A DNA stretch of 64,000 nucleotides. Source: Xanthomonas sp. AM6 (GTDB lineage: Bacteria; Pseudomonadota; Gammaproteobacteria; Xanthomonadales; Xanthomonadaceae). The translations under genes were made by a program, and so were the position numbers. How positions within the stretch are numbered: position 1 is the stretch's first letter; every line of letters begins with the position of its first letter. A model generated the notes under the pieces. That model saw nothing but the letters and a program-made list of their open reading frames with translations. It searched no databases and was not told where the DNA came from. Below, piece by piece: positions 9,538 to 18,279 of the stretch. Where the stretch lies: assembly GCF_025665335.1 (NCBI RefSeq), contig NZ_CP106869.1, positions 4,366,501-4,430,500 of the forward strand. The letters are read 5' to 3'.

Positions 9538-10693
9538 CGCCCATCCACAGCAGCGCCGCCACCGCCAGCGCCGCGCCGCCGACCACCACCCCGCGCCAGC
9601 CGGCGTAGGCGTAGGCCGCGCTGCCCAGGCTGGAGCCGATCGCCCCGCCGATGAAGTAGCAGGTGACGTAGGCCGAGGTGATGCGGTTGCGCGCCTTCGG
9701 ATCCAGCTGGTAGATCACGCTCTGGTTGCCGATGTGCACGCCCTGCACCGCCACGTCCAGCAGCAGCACGCCGGCGATCAGCAGCCACAGCGAGTGCGGC
9801 GCGGCGGCCAGCAGCAGCCACGACAGCAGCAGCATGGCCAGCCCGCCCCAGCCGACCCAGTGCCCGGCGCCGCGGTCGGCGAGCTTGCCCGACAGGTTGG
9901 CGGCGAACGCGCCGGCGGCGCCGATCAGGCCGAACAGGCCGATCGTCGCGGTGCCGTAGCCGTAGCCGGGGCCGGACAGCAGGAACGCCAGCGTGGTCCA
10001 GAACATGCTGAAGCCGGCGAAGATCAGCCCGCCCAGCACCGCGCGCGAGCGCAGCACCGGCTCGTCGCGCAGCAGCGCCAGCACCGACCCGATCAGGTGC
10101 GGATACGACAGCCGCGGGTTGCCCGGGTGCCGCGGCAGCGCGCGCCACAGCAGCGCCGCCACCAGCAGGATCAGCGCCGCCGCCACCCAGTACACGGTGT
10201 GCCAGCCGCCGGCACCGGCCAGCAGCCCGGACACAGTGCGCGCCAGCAGGATGCCCAGCAGCAGGCCGCTCATCACCGTGCCGATGACCCGGCCGCGCTC
10301 GTGCGGCGCGGCCAGCGTGGCGGCGAACGGCACCAGGGTCTGCGCGGCCACCGAGCTGAGGCCGGTGATGAGGGTGCCGAGCAGCAGCAGCGCGAAGCTG
10401 GTCGAGGCGGCGCTGATCAGCAGGCCCACCGCGCTGAGCGCGTACAGCCCCACGATCAGGCTGCGGCGCTCGAAGCGGTCGCCCAGCGGCACCAGCAACA
10501 GCAGGCCGGCGGCATAGGCCAGCTGCGCGGTGGTGACCACCGCGCCGGCGCTGCGCACGTCGATCGCGAAGGTCTGCGCCAGCACCTCCAGCAGCGGCTG
10601 CGCGTAGTAGTTGCTGGCCACCGCCAGGCCGGTGGCGGCGGCCATCAGCAGCACCAGGCCGCGGTGCATCGGGGGGTGCGGGGAGGTTTCCAT
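9482..10693 (-). CDS. MFS transporter, DHA1-like exporter
   Basis: 403 residues with twelve predicted helices. Loop 2-3 carries motif A (PLGDRFERR), and the C-terminal half carries a related loop (SGKLADRG). The family exports small molecules or drugs by proton antiport across the inner membrane. The start METSPHPPMHRG at 10693 lies just after a run suited to ribosome binding. The gene is divergent from a LysR regulator 102 bp away, the usual layout for a LysR-controlled exporter, so expression is probably inducible by an unknown ligand. Its last 56 bp overlap antisense with the end of the yccS-type gene. Confidence 0.85.
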   Translation of the reverse strand: METSPHPPMHRGLVLLMAAATGLAVASNYYAQPLLEVLAQTFAIDVRSAGAVVTTAQLAYAAGLLLLVPLGDRFERRSLIVGLYALSAVGLLISAASTSFALLLLGTLITGLSSVAAQTLVPFAATLAAPHERGRVIGTVMSGLLLGILLARTVSGLLAGAGGWHTVYWVAAALILLVAALLWRALPRHPGNPRLSYPHLIGSVLALLRDEPVLRSRAVLGGLIFAGFSMFWTTLAFLLSGPGYGYGTATIGLFGLIGAAGAFAANLSGKLADRGAGHWVGWGGLAMLLLSWLLLAAAPHSLWLLIAGVLLLDVAVQGVHIGNQSVIYQLDPKARNRITSAYVTCYFIGGAIGSSLGSAAYAYAGWRGVVVGGAALAVAALLWMGVSVRPAARKAALAPLPER

Positions 10694-10795
10694 GAGCCGG
10701 ATCCAGGGGAGCGAAGGAATGGCGCCAGTCTGGTCGGGCGCAATCGATCTTTCCAATGTATTGTTTTCACTCCATCCATCTTGTTTGCAGATGCC

Positions 10796-11686
10796 ATGCT
10801 GACCCTGCGCCAGCTCGAATTCGCGGTCGCGGTGGCCGAGGAAGGCAGCTTCACCGCCGCCGCGCGCCGCTGCCATACGGTGCAGTCGGCGCTGAGCCAC
10901 CAGATCGCCAAGATCGAGCAGGCGCTGGGCGCGCGGCTGTTCGAGCGCGGCGCGCGGCAGGTGCGCACCACCGCCGCCGGCGAGGTGTTCCTGCACAACG
11001 CCCGCGAGACCCTGCGCGCGGCCGAGCGCCTGCACGAGGAAATGGCGCAGACCCTGGGCACGGTGCGCGGACGCCTGCACATCGGCCAGATCTCCTCGCT
11101 GAGCACGGTGCAGGTGCCGGCCCTGCTGCGCCGTTTCCGCCAGGCGCACAGCGCGGTGGACGTGCATCTGCGCACCGGCATGAGCGATGCGCTGCTGCTC
11201 GAGCTGGCCGAGGGCCGGCTGGACGTGGCCCTGGTCGGGGTCGGCCCGCACATCGTGCTGCCCGAGCAGCGCCTGCTGCTGCACGAGGAACCGCTGGCGC
11301 TGATCGCCGCGCCCGGCAACCGCTTCGCCGCGCGCGCCGAGGTGGCGCTGCACGAACTGGAGGACGCGCCGATGGCCGGACTGATCGCCGGCGCCGGCGT
11401 GCGCGGCATCATCGACCGCGCCTTCGCCGAGGCCGGCCTGCGCCAGCGCCTGCAGTACGAGGTCACCCATGCCGATCTGCAGCGGCAGCTGGTGGCCGAG
11501 GACCTGGGCCTGGCGATCGTGCCGCAGACCATGGCCGCGGCGATGCACGGCGTGGCGATGATCGCGCTGCGCGAGCGCTTCCGCTTCCTGACCTATGCCA
11601 CCTGGCGCGCGGACCCGACCCCGGCCGCGCGCGCGCTGATCGCCCTGCTGCGGCAGGGCCGCGCGGGCAGCGACGACACCGGCTAG
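10796..11686 (+). CDS. LysR-family transcriptional regulator
   Basis: 296 residues. The N-terminal winged helix-turn-helix is classic LysR: MLTLRQLEFAVAVAEEGSF, then SALSHQIAKIEQALGARLFE (recognition helix around residues 30-50). The effector-binding domain follows from about residue 90. The ATG at 10796 gives the canonical first residues; the ATG five bases upstream is out of frame. It is divergent from the MFS exporter, with a shared 102-bp promoter region that is noticeably AT-rich near 10745-10785. Regulation of the exporter and of itself is the likely role; the inducer is not evident. Confidence 0.9.
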   Translation: MLTLRQLEFAVAVAEEGSFTAAARRCHTVQSALSHQIAKIEQALGARLFERGARQVRTTAAGEVFLHNARETLRAAERLHEEMAQTLGTVRGRLHIGQISSLSTVQVPALLRRFRQAHSAVDVHLRTGMSDALLLELAEGRLDVALVGVGPHIVLPEQRLLLHEEPLALIAAPGNRFAARAEVALHELEDAPMAGLIAGAGVRGIIDRAFAEAGLRQRLQYEVTHADLQRQLVAEDLGLAIVPQTMAAAMHGVAMIALRERFRFLTYATWRADPTPAARALIALLRQGRAGSDDTG

Positions 11687-11733
11687 CCGGAGCCGCATCA
11701 AATACACGGCTAGCCTTCCCCGCCCTGCGCCCC

Positions 11734-11757
11734 TGTAGGAGCGACTTCAGTCGCGAC
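11734..11757 (+). repeat. single GTAG-type REP element
   Basis: TGTAGGAGCGACTTCAGTCG followed by CGAC. Stem GCGACT/AGTCGC with a TC loop. It sits between the LysR regulator and the LplT-PlsC fusion gene and is the same subtype as one half of the units in the 54.4-55.0 kb array. Confidence 0.85.
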
Positions 11758-11923
11758 GAACGGAGCAAGACACCATGGTGCCTCTTCCAAAACGGCAACG
11801 CTCGCGCGCCCCCCGCAGACAGCACCGCCGACACAGGCCGCATCGCCGCACCGCCTGCCCCGCCGCCCCGCCTCCGCCGCGCAACGAACCTGCTAGGCTG
11901 CGCGCGTTCGCAAAGGAGCCTGC

Positions 11924-13846
11924 ATGTCCGGCCACAGCCAGTTCGCCCTGCTCAAACAGCGCCGCTTCCTGCCGTTCTTCGTGGTCCAGGGATTGGGCGC
12001 ATTCAACGACAACGTGTACCGGCAGGCGATCATCGGCCTGCTGTTCTACCTGGGCGTCACTCCCGAGCAGCGCACGCTGTACACCAACCTGGCGCCGGCG
12101 CTGTTCATCCTGCCGTACTTCCTGTTCTCCGCGCTGGCCGGGCAGATCGCCGAGAAGCTGGAGAAATCGCGGCTGGTGGTCATCACCACCACAATGGAGA
12201 TCGCGATCATGTCGCTGGCCGCGGTCGGCTTCCTGACCGAGAACATGGCGGTGCTGCTGGTCGCGCTGTTCTGCACCGGCCTGCAATCGACCCTGTTCGG
12301 CCCGGTGAAGTATTCGATCCTGCCCTCGGTGCTCAAGCCGGAGGAACTGACCGGCGGCAACGGCCTGGTCGAGATGGGCACCTCGATCTCGATCCTGTGC
12401 GGCATGATCCTGGGCGGGCTGATCTTCCAGATCGCCGGCAGCCACGGCCCGGTCGCCGCGGCCACCGCGGTGGTCGCGCTGGCGGTCACCGGCAACCTGG
12501 TCGCGCGGCTGATCCCGAAGGTCGACGCCGGCGCGCCGGCGCTGAAGATCAACTGGAACCCGCTGCCCGAGTCGCTGGCGATCATGCGCCTGACCCGGCG
12601 CCAGCTGGCGGTGCGCAACGCGGTGCTCGGCGTGTCCTGGTTCTGGTTCATCGGCACCGTGCTGACCGCGCAGCTGCCGACCTACGCCGAACTCAACCTC
12701 GGCGGCGCGCAGGACCTGTACATCTTCGCGCTGGCGCTGTTCTCGATCGGCACCGGCACCGGCTCGCTGCTGTGCGAGAAGCTGTCCGGGCGCACGGTGG
12801 AGATCGGCCTGGTGCCGCTGGGCGCGTTCGGCATCAGCGCGTTCATGCTCGACCTGTATTTCGCCCGCCCCGGCGGCGCGCTGCAGGCCGGGCTGGGCAT
12901 CGGCCAGTTCGTGCACCAGGCCGGCAGCTGGCGGATCATGCTCGACCTGGTCGGCATCGGCCTGTGCACCGGCCTGTTCGTGGTGCCGCTGTTCGCGCTG
13001 ATCCAGAGCCGCACGCCCAAGGCCGAGCTGTCGCGGGTCATCGCCGGGCTCAACATCCAGAACTCGATGTTCATCGTCATCGCCGCGATGGTCGGCATCG
13101 CGCTGCAGATGCAGCAGCTGACCCTGTTCGGCACCCGCATCCCGATGCCCGGGCTGAGCATCCCGCAGGTGTTCCTGGCGCTGGCCATCGCCAACGCGGT
13201 GGTGGCGATCTGGATCTTCAGCATCGTCCCCGAATTCCTGATGCGCTTCCTCAGCTGGGTGATGGTGCGCGCGCTGTACCGGCTGCGCCTGCACGGCATC
13301 GAGCGGCACGTGCCCGACGAGGGCGCGGCGCTGATCGTGTGCAACCACGTTAGCTACATGGACGCGCTGGTGCTGGCCGCCTCGATCCCGCGCCCGGTGC
13401 GCTTCGTCATGTACTACCGCATCTTCAACATCCCGGTGATGCGCTGGATCTTCCGCACCGCCAAGGCGATCCCGATCGCCGGCGCGCGCGAGGACCCGGC
13501 GCTGATGCAGCGCGCCTTCGACGAGATCGACGCGGCGCTGGCCGAGGGCGAACTGGTGTGCATCTTCCCCGAGGGCGCGTTGACCAAGGACGGAGAGATC
13601 GCCAAGTTCAAGTCCGGCATGGAGAAGATCGTCGAGCGCCGCGCGGTGCCGGTGCTGCCGATGGCCTTGCGCAACATGTGGACCAGCATGTGGAGCAAGC
13701 GCGATTCGCGGCTGCGGCGCATGCGCGTGCCGCGCCGCTTCCGCGCGCACGTGGAGGTGATCGCCGGGCCGCCGGTGCCCGCCGCCGAGGCCAGCGCCGA
13801 GCTGCTGGAAGCGCAGGTGCGGCAGCTGCGCGGGGATGCCGCGTGA
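11924..13846 (+). CDS. MFS lysophospholipid transporter - 1-acylglycerol-3-phosphate acyltransferase fusion (LplT-PlsC)
   Basis: 640 residues. Residues about 1-430 form a twelve-helix MFS domain like LplT, beginning with the hallmark FFVVQGLGAFNDNVYRQA and containing FGPVKYSILPSVL. Residues about 440-640 form a PlsC acyltransferase with the catalytic HX4D motif NHVSYMD (His475, Asp480) and the FPEG glycerol-phosphate motif. This would flip lysophospholipids inward and reacylate them. Unlike the three-domain Aas-type fusions found elsewhere, no acyl-ACP synthetase domain follows, so the acyl donor must come from other enzymes. Start ATG 11924 has a good ribosome site (AAAGGAG at 11912). Confidence 0.9.
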   Translation: MSGHSQFALLKQRRFLPFFVVQGLGAFNDNVYRQAIIGLLFYLGVTPEQRTLYTNLAPALFILPYFLFSALAGQIAEKLEKSRLVVITTTMEIAIMSLAAVGFLTENMAVLLVALFCTGLQSTLFGPVKYSILPSVLKPEELTGGNGLVEMGTSISILCGMILGGLIFQIAGSHGPVAAATAVVALAVTGNLVARLIPKVDAGAPALKINWNPLPESLAIMRLTRRQLAVRNAVLGVSWFWFIGTVLTAQLPTYAELNLGGAQDLYIFALALFSIGTGTGSLLCEKLSGRTVEIGLVPLGAFGISAFMLDLYFARPGGALQAGLGIGQFVHQAGSWRIMLDLVGIGLCTGLFVVPLFALIQSRTPKAELSRVIAGLNIQNSMFIVIAAMVGIALQMQQLTLFGTRIPMPGLSIPQVFLALAIANAVVAIWIFSIVPEFLMRFLSWVMVRALYRLRLHGIERHVPDEGAALIVCNHVSYMDALVLAASIPRPVRFVMYYRIFNIPVMRWIFRTAKAIPIAGAREDPALMQRAFDEIDAALAEGELVCIFPEGALTKDGEIAKFKSGMEKIVERRAVPVLPMALRNMWTSMWSKRDSRLRRMRVPRRFRAHVEVIAGPPVPAAEASAELLEAQVRQLRGDAA

Positions 13847-13939
13847 ACCTGCGGGGTGCCTGGAAACGCCGCTTCAGGTAGATTAGGCGCCGGGGAGACG
13901 CCTGCATGCTGCGGCGGCGTCCATTTCAGGGGTCGATCA

Positions 13940-14239
13940 GTGAGTCAGGTTTTGCCACCACCACCGCCCAACGGCGCGGGCATCTACGTCCCCAACAATC
14001 TGGTGTGGGCGATCCTGTCCACGCTGTTCTGCTGTCTGCCGCTGGGCGTGGTGTCGATCGTCTACGCCTCGCAGGTGGACGGCAAACGCGCCGCCGGCGA
14101 TGTCGCCGGCGCCCGCGAGGCCTCGCGCAAGGCCGGTCTGTGGGCGATGTGGTCCGCGCTCGCCGCGCCGATCCTGATCGCCCTGTGGTTCCTGCTGTTC
14201 GGCGGCATGGCCATCCTCGGCAGCCTGCTCGAGCAGTGA
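13940..14239 (+). CDS. CD225/dispanin family membrane protein 1
   Basis: 99 residues from a GTG at 13940 (MSQVLPPPPPNG). A Pro-rich N-terminus precedes NNLVWAILSTLFCCLPLGVV and YASQVDGKRAAGDVAGA, the re-entrant helix, Cys pair and loop typical of CD225/dispanin proteins, followed by one transmembrane helix. The bacterial family has no firmly established role; animal members (IFITM) alter membrane fusion and restrict viruses. It opens a run of five small same-strand membrane genes. It is 66% or so identical by eye to the next gene in the re-entrant region. An ATG at 13856 is in frame but would add a leader lacking family features. Confidence 0.85.
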   Translation: MSQVLPPPPPNGAGIYVPNNLVWAILSTLFCCLPLGVVSIVYASQVDGKRAAGDVAGAREASRKAGLWAMWSALAAPILIALWFLLFGGMAILGSLLEQ

Positions 14240-14294
14240 GCACGCCCGCCTTTTCGTTTTTTTCTCGTTCCACCACGCAACCGGAGTAACACGG

Positions 14295-14579
14295 ATGAAT
14301 ACCACCGCACCGCAAGTGTCCAACAACCTCGTCTGGGCGATCCTGAGCACGCTGTTCTGCTGCCTGCCGCTGGGCATCGTCTCGATCGTGTTCGCCTCGC
14401 AGGTCAACACCAAGCTCGCCGCCGGCGACATCACCGGCGCCCGCGAATCGTCGGAGAAGGCCAAGAAGTGGGCGATCTACTCGGTCATCGCCTGGGTCGT
14501 GCTGGTCGTGCTGTACCTGATCTTCATCTTCGCCCTGGGCGGCCTGGGCATGATGCAGCAGTCCACCACGTCGTACTGA
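14295..14579 (+). CDS. CD225/dispanin family membrane protein 2
   Basis: 94 residues (MNTTAPQVS). The segment NNLVWAILSTLFCCLPLGIV is almost the same as in dispanin 1, and FASQVNTKLAAGDITGA follows, so the two are recent tandem duplicates. One C-terminal transmembrane helix ends in a short tail (MMQQSTTSY). Ribosome site CCGGAG lies ahead of the ATG. It lies 55 bp after dispanin 1 and 70 bp before a DUF2752 gene. Confidence 0.88.
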   Translation: MNTTAPQVSNNLVWAILSTLFCCLPLGIVSIVFASQVNTKLAAGDITGARESSEKAKKWAIYSVIAWVVLVVLYLIFIFALGGLGMMQQSTTSY

Positions 14580-14649
14580 TCGCGCCGGGCCGCCGCTGCC
14601 GCGCGCAGCGGCGGTCCTTGCCGATCGCTTGCGTTCCTTTCCGAACACG

Positions 14650-15069
14650 ATGCTTCCGCGCGGCCGCCCCCTGCCCCGCTGGCTGCCGCTGGCCGCGCTG
14701 AGCGCCGCCGCCGCGGCGGCGACGCTGGTGCTGCGCCGGGTCGATCCCAACGTGCCGGGCAATCCGTTGCCGGCCTGTCCGTTCTACGCCCTCACCGGGC
14801 TGTACTGCCCCGGCTGCGGCAGCACCCGCTGCCTGCATGCGCTGGTGCACCTGGACCTGGCCCACGCGCTGGCCAGCAATCCGCTGCTGGTGGTGGCCCT
14901 GCCGCTGCTGGCGATCATGGCGCTCAATGCCGCCGGACTGCGCATGCGCCCGCTGGCGCCGCTGCTGAAGATCCTCGCCGATCCGCGCCTGTGGCTGTGG
15001 CTGCTGCTCGGCTACGCCGTGCTGCGCAACCTGCCATGGTTCCCGTTCGTGCTGCTCGCGCCGCATTGA
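14650..15069 (+). CDS. DUF2752 family membrane protein 1
   Basis: 139 residues with three predicted helices. The family signature is visible: RRVDPNVPGN, CPFYALTGLYCPGCGSTRCL (invariant CPGCG near residue 55), then HALVHLDLAHALASNP and NLPWFPF near the C-terminus. The ATG at 14650 was preferred to a TTG at 14629. The family is uncharacterised but often sits beside CD225 or TM2 small membrane proteins, as here. Its paralogue is at 15511. Confidence 0.85.
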   Translation: MLPRGRPLPRWLPLAALSAAAAAATLVLRRVDPNVPGNPLPACPFYALTGLYCPGCGSTRCLHALVHLDLAHALASNPLLVVALPLLAIMALNAAGLRMRPLAPLLKILADPRLWLWLLLGYAVLRNLPWFPFVLLAPH

Positions 15070-15163
15070 GCGCGACACCGCCATGCCCAACGATGGAGGC
15101 CAGGCGGCCACCTCGTCTAGACTCCCTCCCATGCCCAGCGCATAGCCACTCAAGGAGATCCAC

Positions 15164-15505
15164 ATGAGCACCGTCAGCCCCGTCACGCCCCCGCCCGCCC
15201 CCACGCCCGGCGCGATCCCCAATCACCTGGCCTGGGCGATCATCGCCACGGTGCTCGGCTTCTGCCTGTGCTGCCCGGCGATCATCCCCGGCATCGTCGC
15301 GATCGTGTACTCCAGCAAGGTCAACGGCCTGCTCAACCAGGGCGACCTGGAAGGCGCGCGGCGCGCTTCCAACAGCGCCAAGACCTGGTGCTGGGTGACC
15401 ACCGCGCTGGCCATCATCGGCCTGCTGATCAACATCGGCATGGTCGCCACCGGCGGCATGCAGAGCTACATGGAATACGTGAACCAGATGCAGCAGATGA
15501 GCTGA
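15164..15505 (+). CDS. CD225/dispanin family membrane protein 3
   Basis: 113 residues. A Pro-rich N-terminus (PVTPPPAPTPGAIP) leads into NHLAWAIIATVLGFCLCCPA and YSSKVNGLLNQGDLEGARRA, the dispanin core. It is more diverged from copies 1 and 2 and carries a longer tail ending MEYVNQMQQMS. A strong ribosome site (AAGGAGATC) precedes the ATG at 15164. The following DUF2752 gene starts 5 bp after its stop, so the two are surely co-transcribed. Confidence 0.88.
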   Translation: MSTVSPVTPPPAPTPGAIPNHLAWAIIATVLGFCLCCPAIIPGIVAIVYSSKVNGLLNQGDLEGARRASNSAKTWCWVTTALAIIGLLINIGMVATGGMQSYMEYVNQMQQMS

Positions 15506-15510
15506 CCGGC

Positions 15511-15918
15511 ATGCGCGCCTGGCAACAACGGGCGTGCCTGGGCGCCGGCGCCGCGCTTGCGGCGGCCGGCGCCACGCTGCTGTACCGGTTCGATCCCAAC
15601 GCCGCGGACAATCCGTTCGCGCCGTGCCTGTTCCACGCGCTGACCGGCTACTACTGCCCCGGCTGCGGCATGACCCGCGCCTTGCACGCCCTGGTGCACC
15701 TGGATCCGCTCGGCGCGTTCGCGATGAATCCCGGGGCGATGCTGGGCCTGGCCGTGCTGCCCGGCCTGATCGCATGGAAGGCCGGATGGCGCGCGGCGTG
15801 GTTCGCGCCGGTGGTGGCGCTGGTGGCGCGGCCGAACTTCTGGCTGCTGGCGCTGCCCGGCTACTGGATCGCGCGCAACCTGCCGTGGTTCCCGTTCACC
15901 CTGCTCGCGCCGGGCTAG
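15511..15918 (+). CDS. DUF2752 family membrane protein 2
   Basis: 135 residues. RFDPNAADNPFAPCLFHALT, then YYCPGCGMTRALHALVHLDP and RNLPWFPFTLLAPG match the paralogue at 14650 along the whole length. The ATG at 15511 is 5 bp after the dispanin 3 stop. Its TAG stop shares a CTAG palindrome with the TAG of the convergent ampE. The repeated pairing of dispanin and DUF2752 (two pairs in 2 kb) suggests partners in one membrane complex; that is inference. Confidence 0.85.
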   Translation: MRAWQQRACLGAGAALAAAGATLLYRFDPNAADNPFAPCLFHALTGYYCPGCGMTRALHALVHLDPLGAFAMNPGAMLGLAVLPGLIAWKAGWRAAWFAPVVALVARPNFWLLALPGYWIARNLPWFPFTLLAPG

Positions 15919-16811
15919 CTCACCCAGCCGGCGATCACCAGCAGCGCCAGCACCACCAGCCACAGCAGCAGCACCCGCCAGATCTGGCTCATCGCATCGC
16001 GCAGTTCCGGCAGCCGCCGCAGCAGCGGCACCGCCATGCCGGCATCGCTGTAGTCGTGCGCCTCGTCGTCGAGTTCGCCGCGCACGCTGGCGCAGGCCAC
16101 CGGGCCGAGGAAGCCGCTGTCCAGCTGCCAGCGCTTGCCGCCGGCCGCGCGCCAGGCGCCGAACACGCTCTCGAAATTGCCGACCAGCGCCAGCGAGAAG
16201 GTCATCAGCTGCGCCACCGGCCATTCCAGCGCCGCCAGCGCGGTGCGCGCGCCGAGCGCGGTGGCCAGCGGCAGCCGCGGCGCATACGGCCCGACCGCGG
16301 CCAGCGCCAGCAGGCGGTAGCCGAGCGCGCCGACCGGCCCCAGCAGCAGGAACCAGAACAGCACCGCGAACCAGCGCCGCAGCGCGCTGAACGCCACCGC
16401 CTCGACCAGCCCGGCCGGGTCCTCGCGCAACGGCCCGCCGTCGGCCTGCAGGTGCGCGACGGCGACGCGCCGCGCGGCCACGTCGTCGGCCTCGATCACC
16501 GCTTCCACATCGGTATCCAGATCGCGCGGCCCCCAGCTGAAGGCCAGTACCAGGACGCCGAACAGCAAGGCCAGCAGGCCCAGCTGCGGCGCGGCCAGCA
16601 ACCACTGCAGCAGGCCCATCAGCAGCAGCGCCGGCAGCAGCGCCAGCGCGATGCCGTAGCGGCCGCGCCAGGCGCTGCCCGCGCCGGTGTGCGCATCCAG
16701 CCACGACAGCCAGTCGCCGTACGCGTCGAAGCGACGCAGCGAGGCCACCATGCCGGGCGCGACGTGGCCCAGCACCAGCGCAACGATCACAGCGACGAGG
16801 GTAGTGAACAT
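15915..16811 (-). CDS. ampE: AmpE-like regulatory signalling membrane protein
   Basis: 298 residues, in the usual range for AmpE (284 in E. coli). It has a first helix MFTTLVAVIVALVLGH, a cytoplasmic region, and three or more further helices. Recognisable segments are FSWGPRDLDTDVEAVI and ARRWFAVLFWFLLLGPVGAL (as LRRWFAVLFWFLL here), the conserved core of AmpE/CobD-like membrane proteins. In enterobacteria AmpE accompanies AmpD, which recycles peptidoglycan anhydro-muropeptides that induce beta-lactamase; no ampD lies here. It is 69 bp downstream of nudC on the same strand. Confidence 0.85.
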   Translation of the reverse strand: MFTTLVAVIVALVLGHVAPGMVASLRRFDAYGDWLSWLDAHTGAGSAWRGRYGIALALLPALLLMGLLQWLLAAPQLGLLALLFGVLVLAFSWGPRDLDTDVEAVIEADDVAARRVAVAHLQADGGPLREDPAGLVEAVAFSALRRWFAVLFWFLLLGPVGALGYRLLALAAVGPYAPRLPLATALGARTALAALEWPVAQLMTFSLALVGNFESVFGAWRAAGGKRWQLDSGFLGPVACASVRGELDDEAHDYSDAGMAVPLLRRLPELRDAMSQIWRVLLLWLVVLALLVIAGWVS

Positions 16812-16880
16812 GCAGGTCCTCCGGGACCGGTTCTGAAGCGTGCGCGCAGCGGCCGCAGCGCCGGGACGGTGCGCGCCGGC

Positions 16881-17813
16881 CTAGCCGTGCTCGCCGGCGC
16901 GGCGATACCAGTCCGCCACCAGCGCGCGCGCGATGGAAATCCGCGGCGGCAGGCGCAGGCCGTGGCCGTCGTCGGCGCCATCGCCCAGCGTCGCCGCGCG
17001 CTCCAGGGCCGCGCCGATCTCGTCGCGCCCGAACCAGCGCGCATCCTCCAGTTCGCCATCCACCTGCGGCGCATCGGGCTCGGCCAGCGCGCGGAAACCG
17101 AGCATCAGCGCGCCGGGGAACGGCCACGGCTGCGCGCCGTAGTAGCGGCAGCTGCCGGGGCGGACCCGCACCTGGGTTTCCTCGGCCACTTCGCGCGCCA
17201 CGGTCTGCTCCAGCGACTCGCCCGGTTCGACGAACCCGGCGATCACCGAATAGCGCCGCGCCGGCCAACTCGCCTGGCGGCCCAGCAGCAGCCGCTGGCC
17301 GTCGCTGACCGCGACGATCACCGCCGGATCCACGCGCGGATAGTGCTCGCTGGCGCACTGCGTGCAGGTGCCGAGGAAGCCGCCGCGGCCGAACGCGACG
17401 ACGCCGCCGCACACGCCGCAGAAGCGGGTGCGCGACTGCCAGTGCAGCATGCCGCGCGCATAGGCGAACAGGCTCGAGGCGGCGGCCGGCCACTCGGCCG
17501 CGGCGCGGCGCAGGTCGATGCGCTGCGGCGGGTCGAGCTGGGCATCGAGCGTGGTCGCGGCCAGCGCGAACCAGGCGCTGCCGTCGCGCAGGCCGAGGAA
17601 GATCGCCTGCGCGGCGGCGTCGCCCAGCGCCGCGCCGGTCAGCGCCAGCGGCTGGCCCTGCGCGTCGGCGTAGGCGTTGCCGTCGGCATCGAGCAGCAGC
17701 AGGCGCGCCTCGGGCCAGGCGCGGCGCAGCGCGTCGGGATCGTTGCGCAACGCATCGGCGCGGTCGATGACCGCGTCGGCGAACACGAAGGAGGGGGAAG
17801 TCAGGTCGGACAT
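16881..17813 (-). CDS. nudC: NADH pyrophosphatase / NAD-cap hydrolase NudC
   Basis: 310 residues from the ATG at 17813 (MSDLTSPSFVFAD); an in-frame start 12 codons upstream is possible. A zinc ribbon is visible as CGVCGG and CTQC, followed by the Nudix box GFVEPGESLEQTVAREVAEE (complete GX5EX7REUXEEXGU pattern with Thr in place of the last Gly). The NudC signature QPWPFPxS appears as AQPWPFPGALMLGF. The enzyme hydrolyses NAD(H) and removes NAD caps from RNA. It lies 48 bp downstream of erpA's stop on the same strand. Confidence 0.93.
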   Translation of the reverse strand: MSDLTSPSFVFADAVIDRADALRNDPDALRRAWPEARLLLLDADGNAYADAQGQPLALTGAALGDAAAQAIFLGLRDGSAWFALAATTLDAQLDPPQRIDLRRAAAEWPAAASSLFAYARGMLHWQSRTRFCGVCGGVVAFGRGGFLGTCTQCASEHYPRVDPAVIVAVSDGQRLLLGRQASWPARRYSVIAGFVEPGESLEQTVAREVAEETQVRVRPGSCRYYGAQPWPFPGALMLGFRALAEPDAPQVDGELEDARWFGRDEIGAALERAATLGDGADDGHGLRLPPRISIARALVADWYRRAGEHG

Positions 17814-17861
17814 GCGGCGCAGGGTGCAGGCAAACCGCGCATCCGGCAAGCCGCAGCGTGT

Positions 17862-18248
17862 CTACACGCTGAAGCTGCTGCCGCAGCCGCAGGTGGTCTT
17901 GGCGTTGGGGTTGCGGATCACGAACTGCGCGCCGTGCAGGCCCTCGCTGTAATCCACTTCCGCGCCCATCAGGTACTGCAGGCTCAGCGGGTCGACCAGC
18001 AGGGTGACCTCGTCGGTGCGCACCGACAGGTCGTCCTCGGCCCGGTTCTCGTCGAACTCGAAGCCGTACTGGAAGCCGGAACAGCCGCCGCCCTGGATGT
18101 ACACGCGCAACGCCAGCGCGTCGTTGCCTTCCTCGCGGATCAGCTCGCGCACCTTGGCCGCGGCGGCGTGGGTGAAGTTCAGCGGCCGCTCCAGCGACTG
18201 GTAGTCGGGCGCGGGCGCGGCACTGGGCAGGGAAACGAGAGTGCTCAT
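17862..18248 (-). CDS. erpA: A-type iron-sulfur cluster carrier ErpA
   Basis: 128 residues with an N-terminal extension of about 20 residues before the HesB core. The three conserved cysteines are present in [11 protein letters not shown] and TTCGCGSSF (C-x(n)-C-x-C). Acts in late delivery of Fe-S clusters to apoproteins, for example the isoprenoid enzymes IspG/IspH. The start at 18248 ([13 protein letters not shown]) fits the family in Xanthomonadaceae. Co-oriented with the bactofilin gene 31 bp upstream. Confidence 0.93.
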   Translation of the reverse strand: MSTLVSLPSAAPAPDYQSLERPLNFTHAAAAKVRELIREEGNDALALRVYIQGGGCSGFQYGFEFDENRAEDDLSVRTDEVTLLVDPLSLQYLMGAEVDYSEGLHGAQFVIRNPNAKTTCGCGSSFSV

Positions 18249-18279
18249 GGCAGCAGGATGGGGGCGGCCGCGGGCCGAA

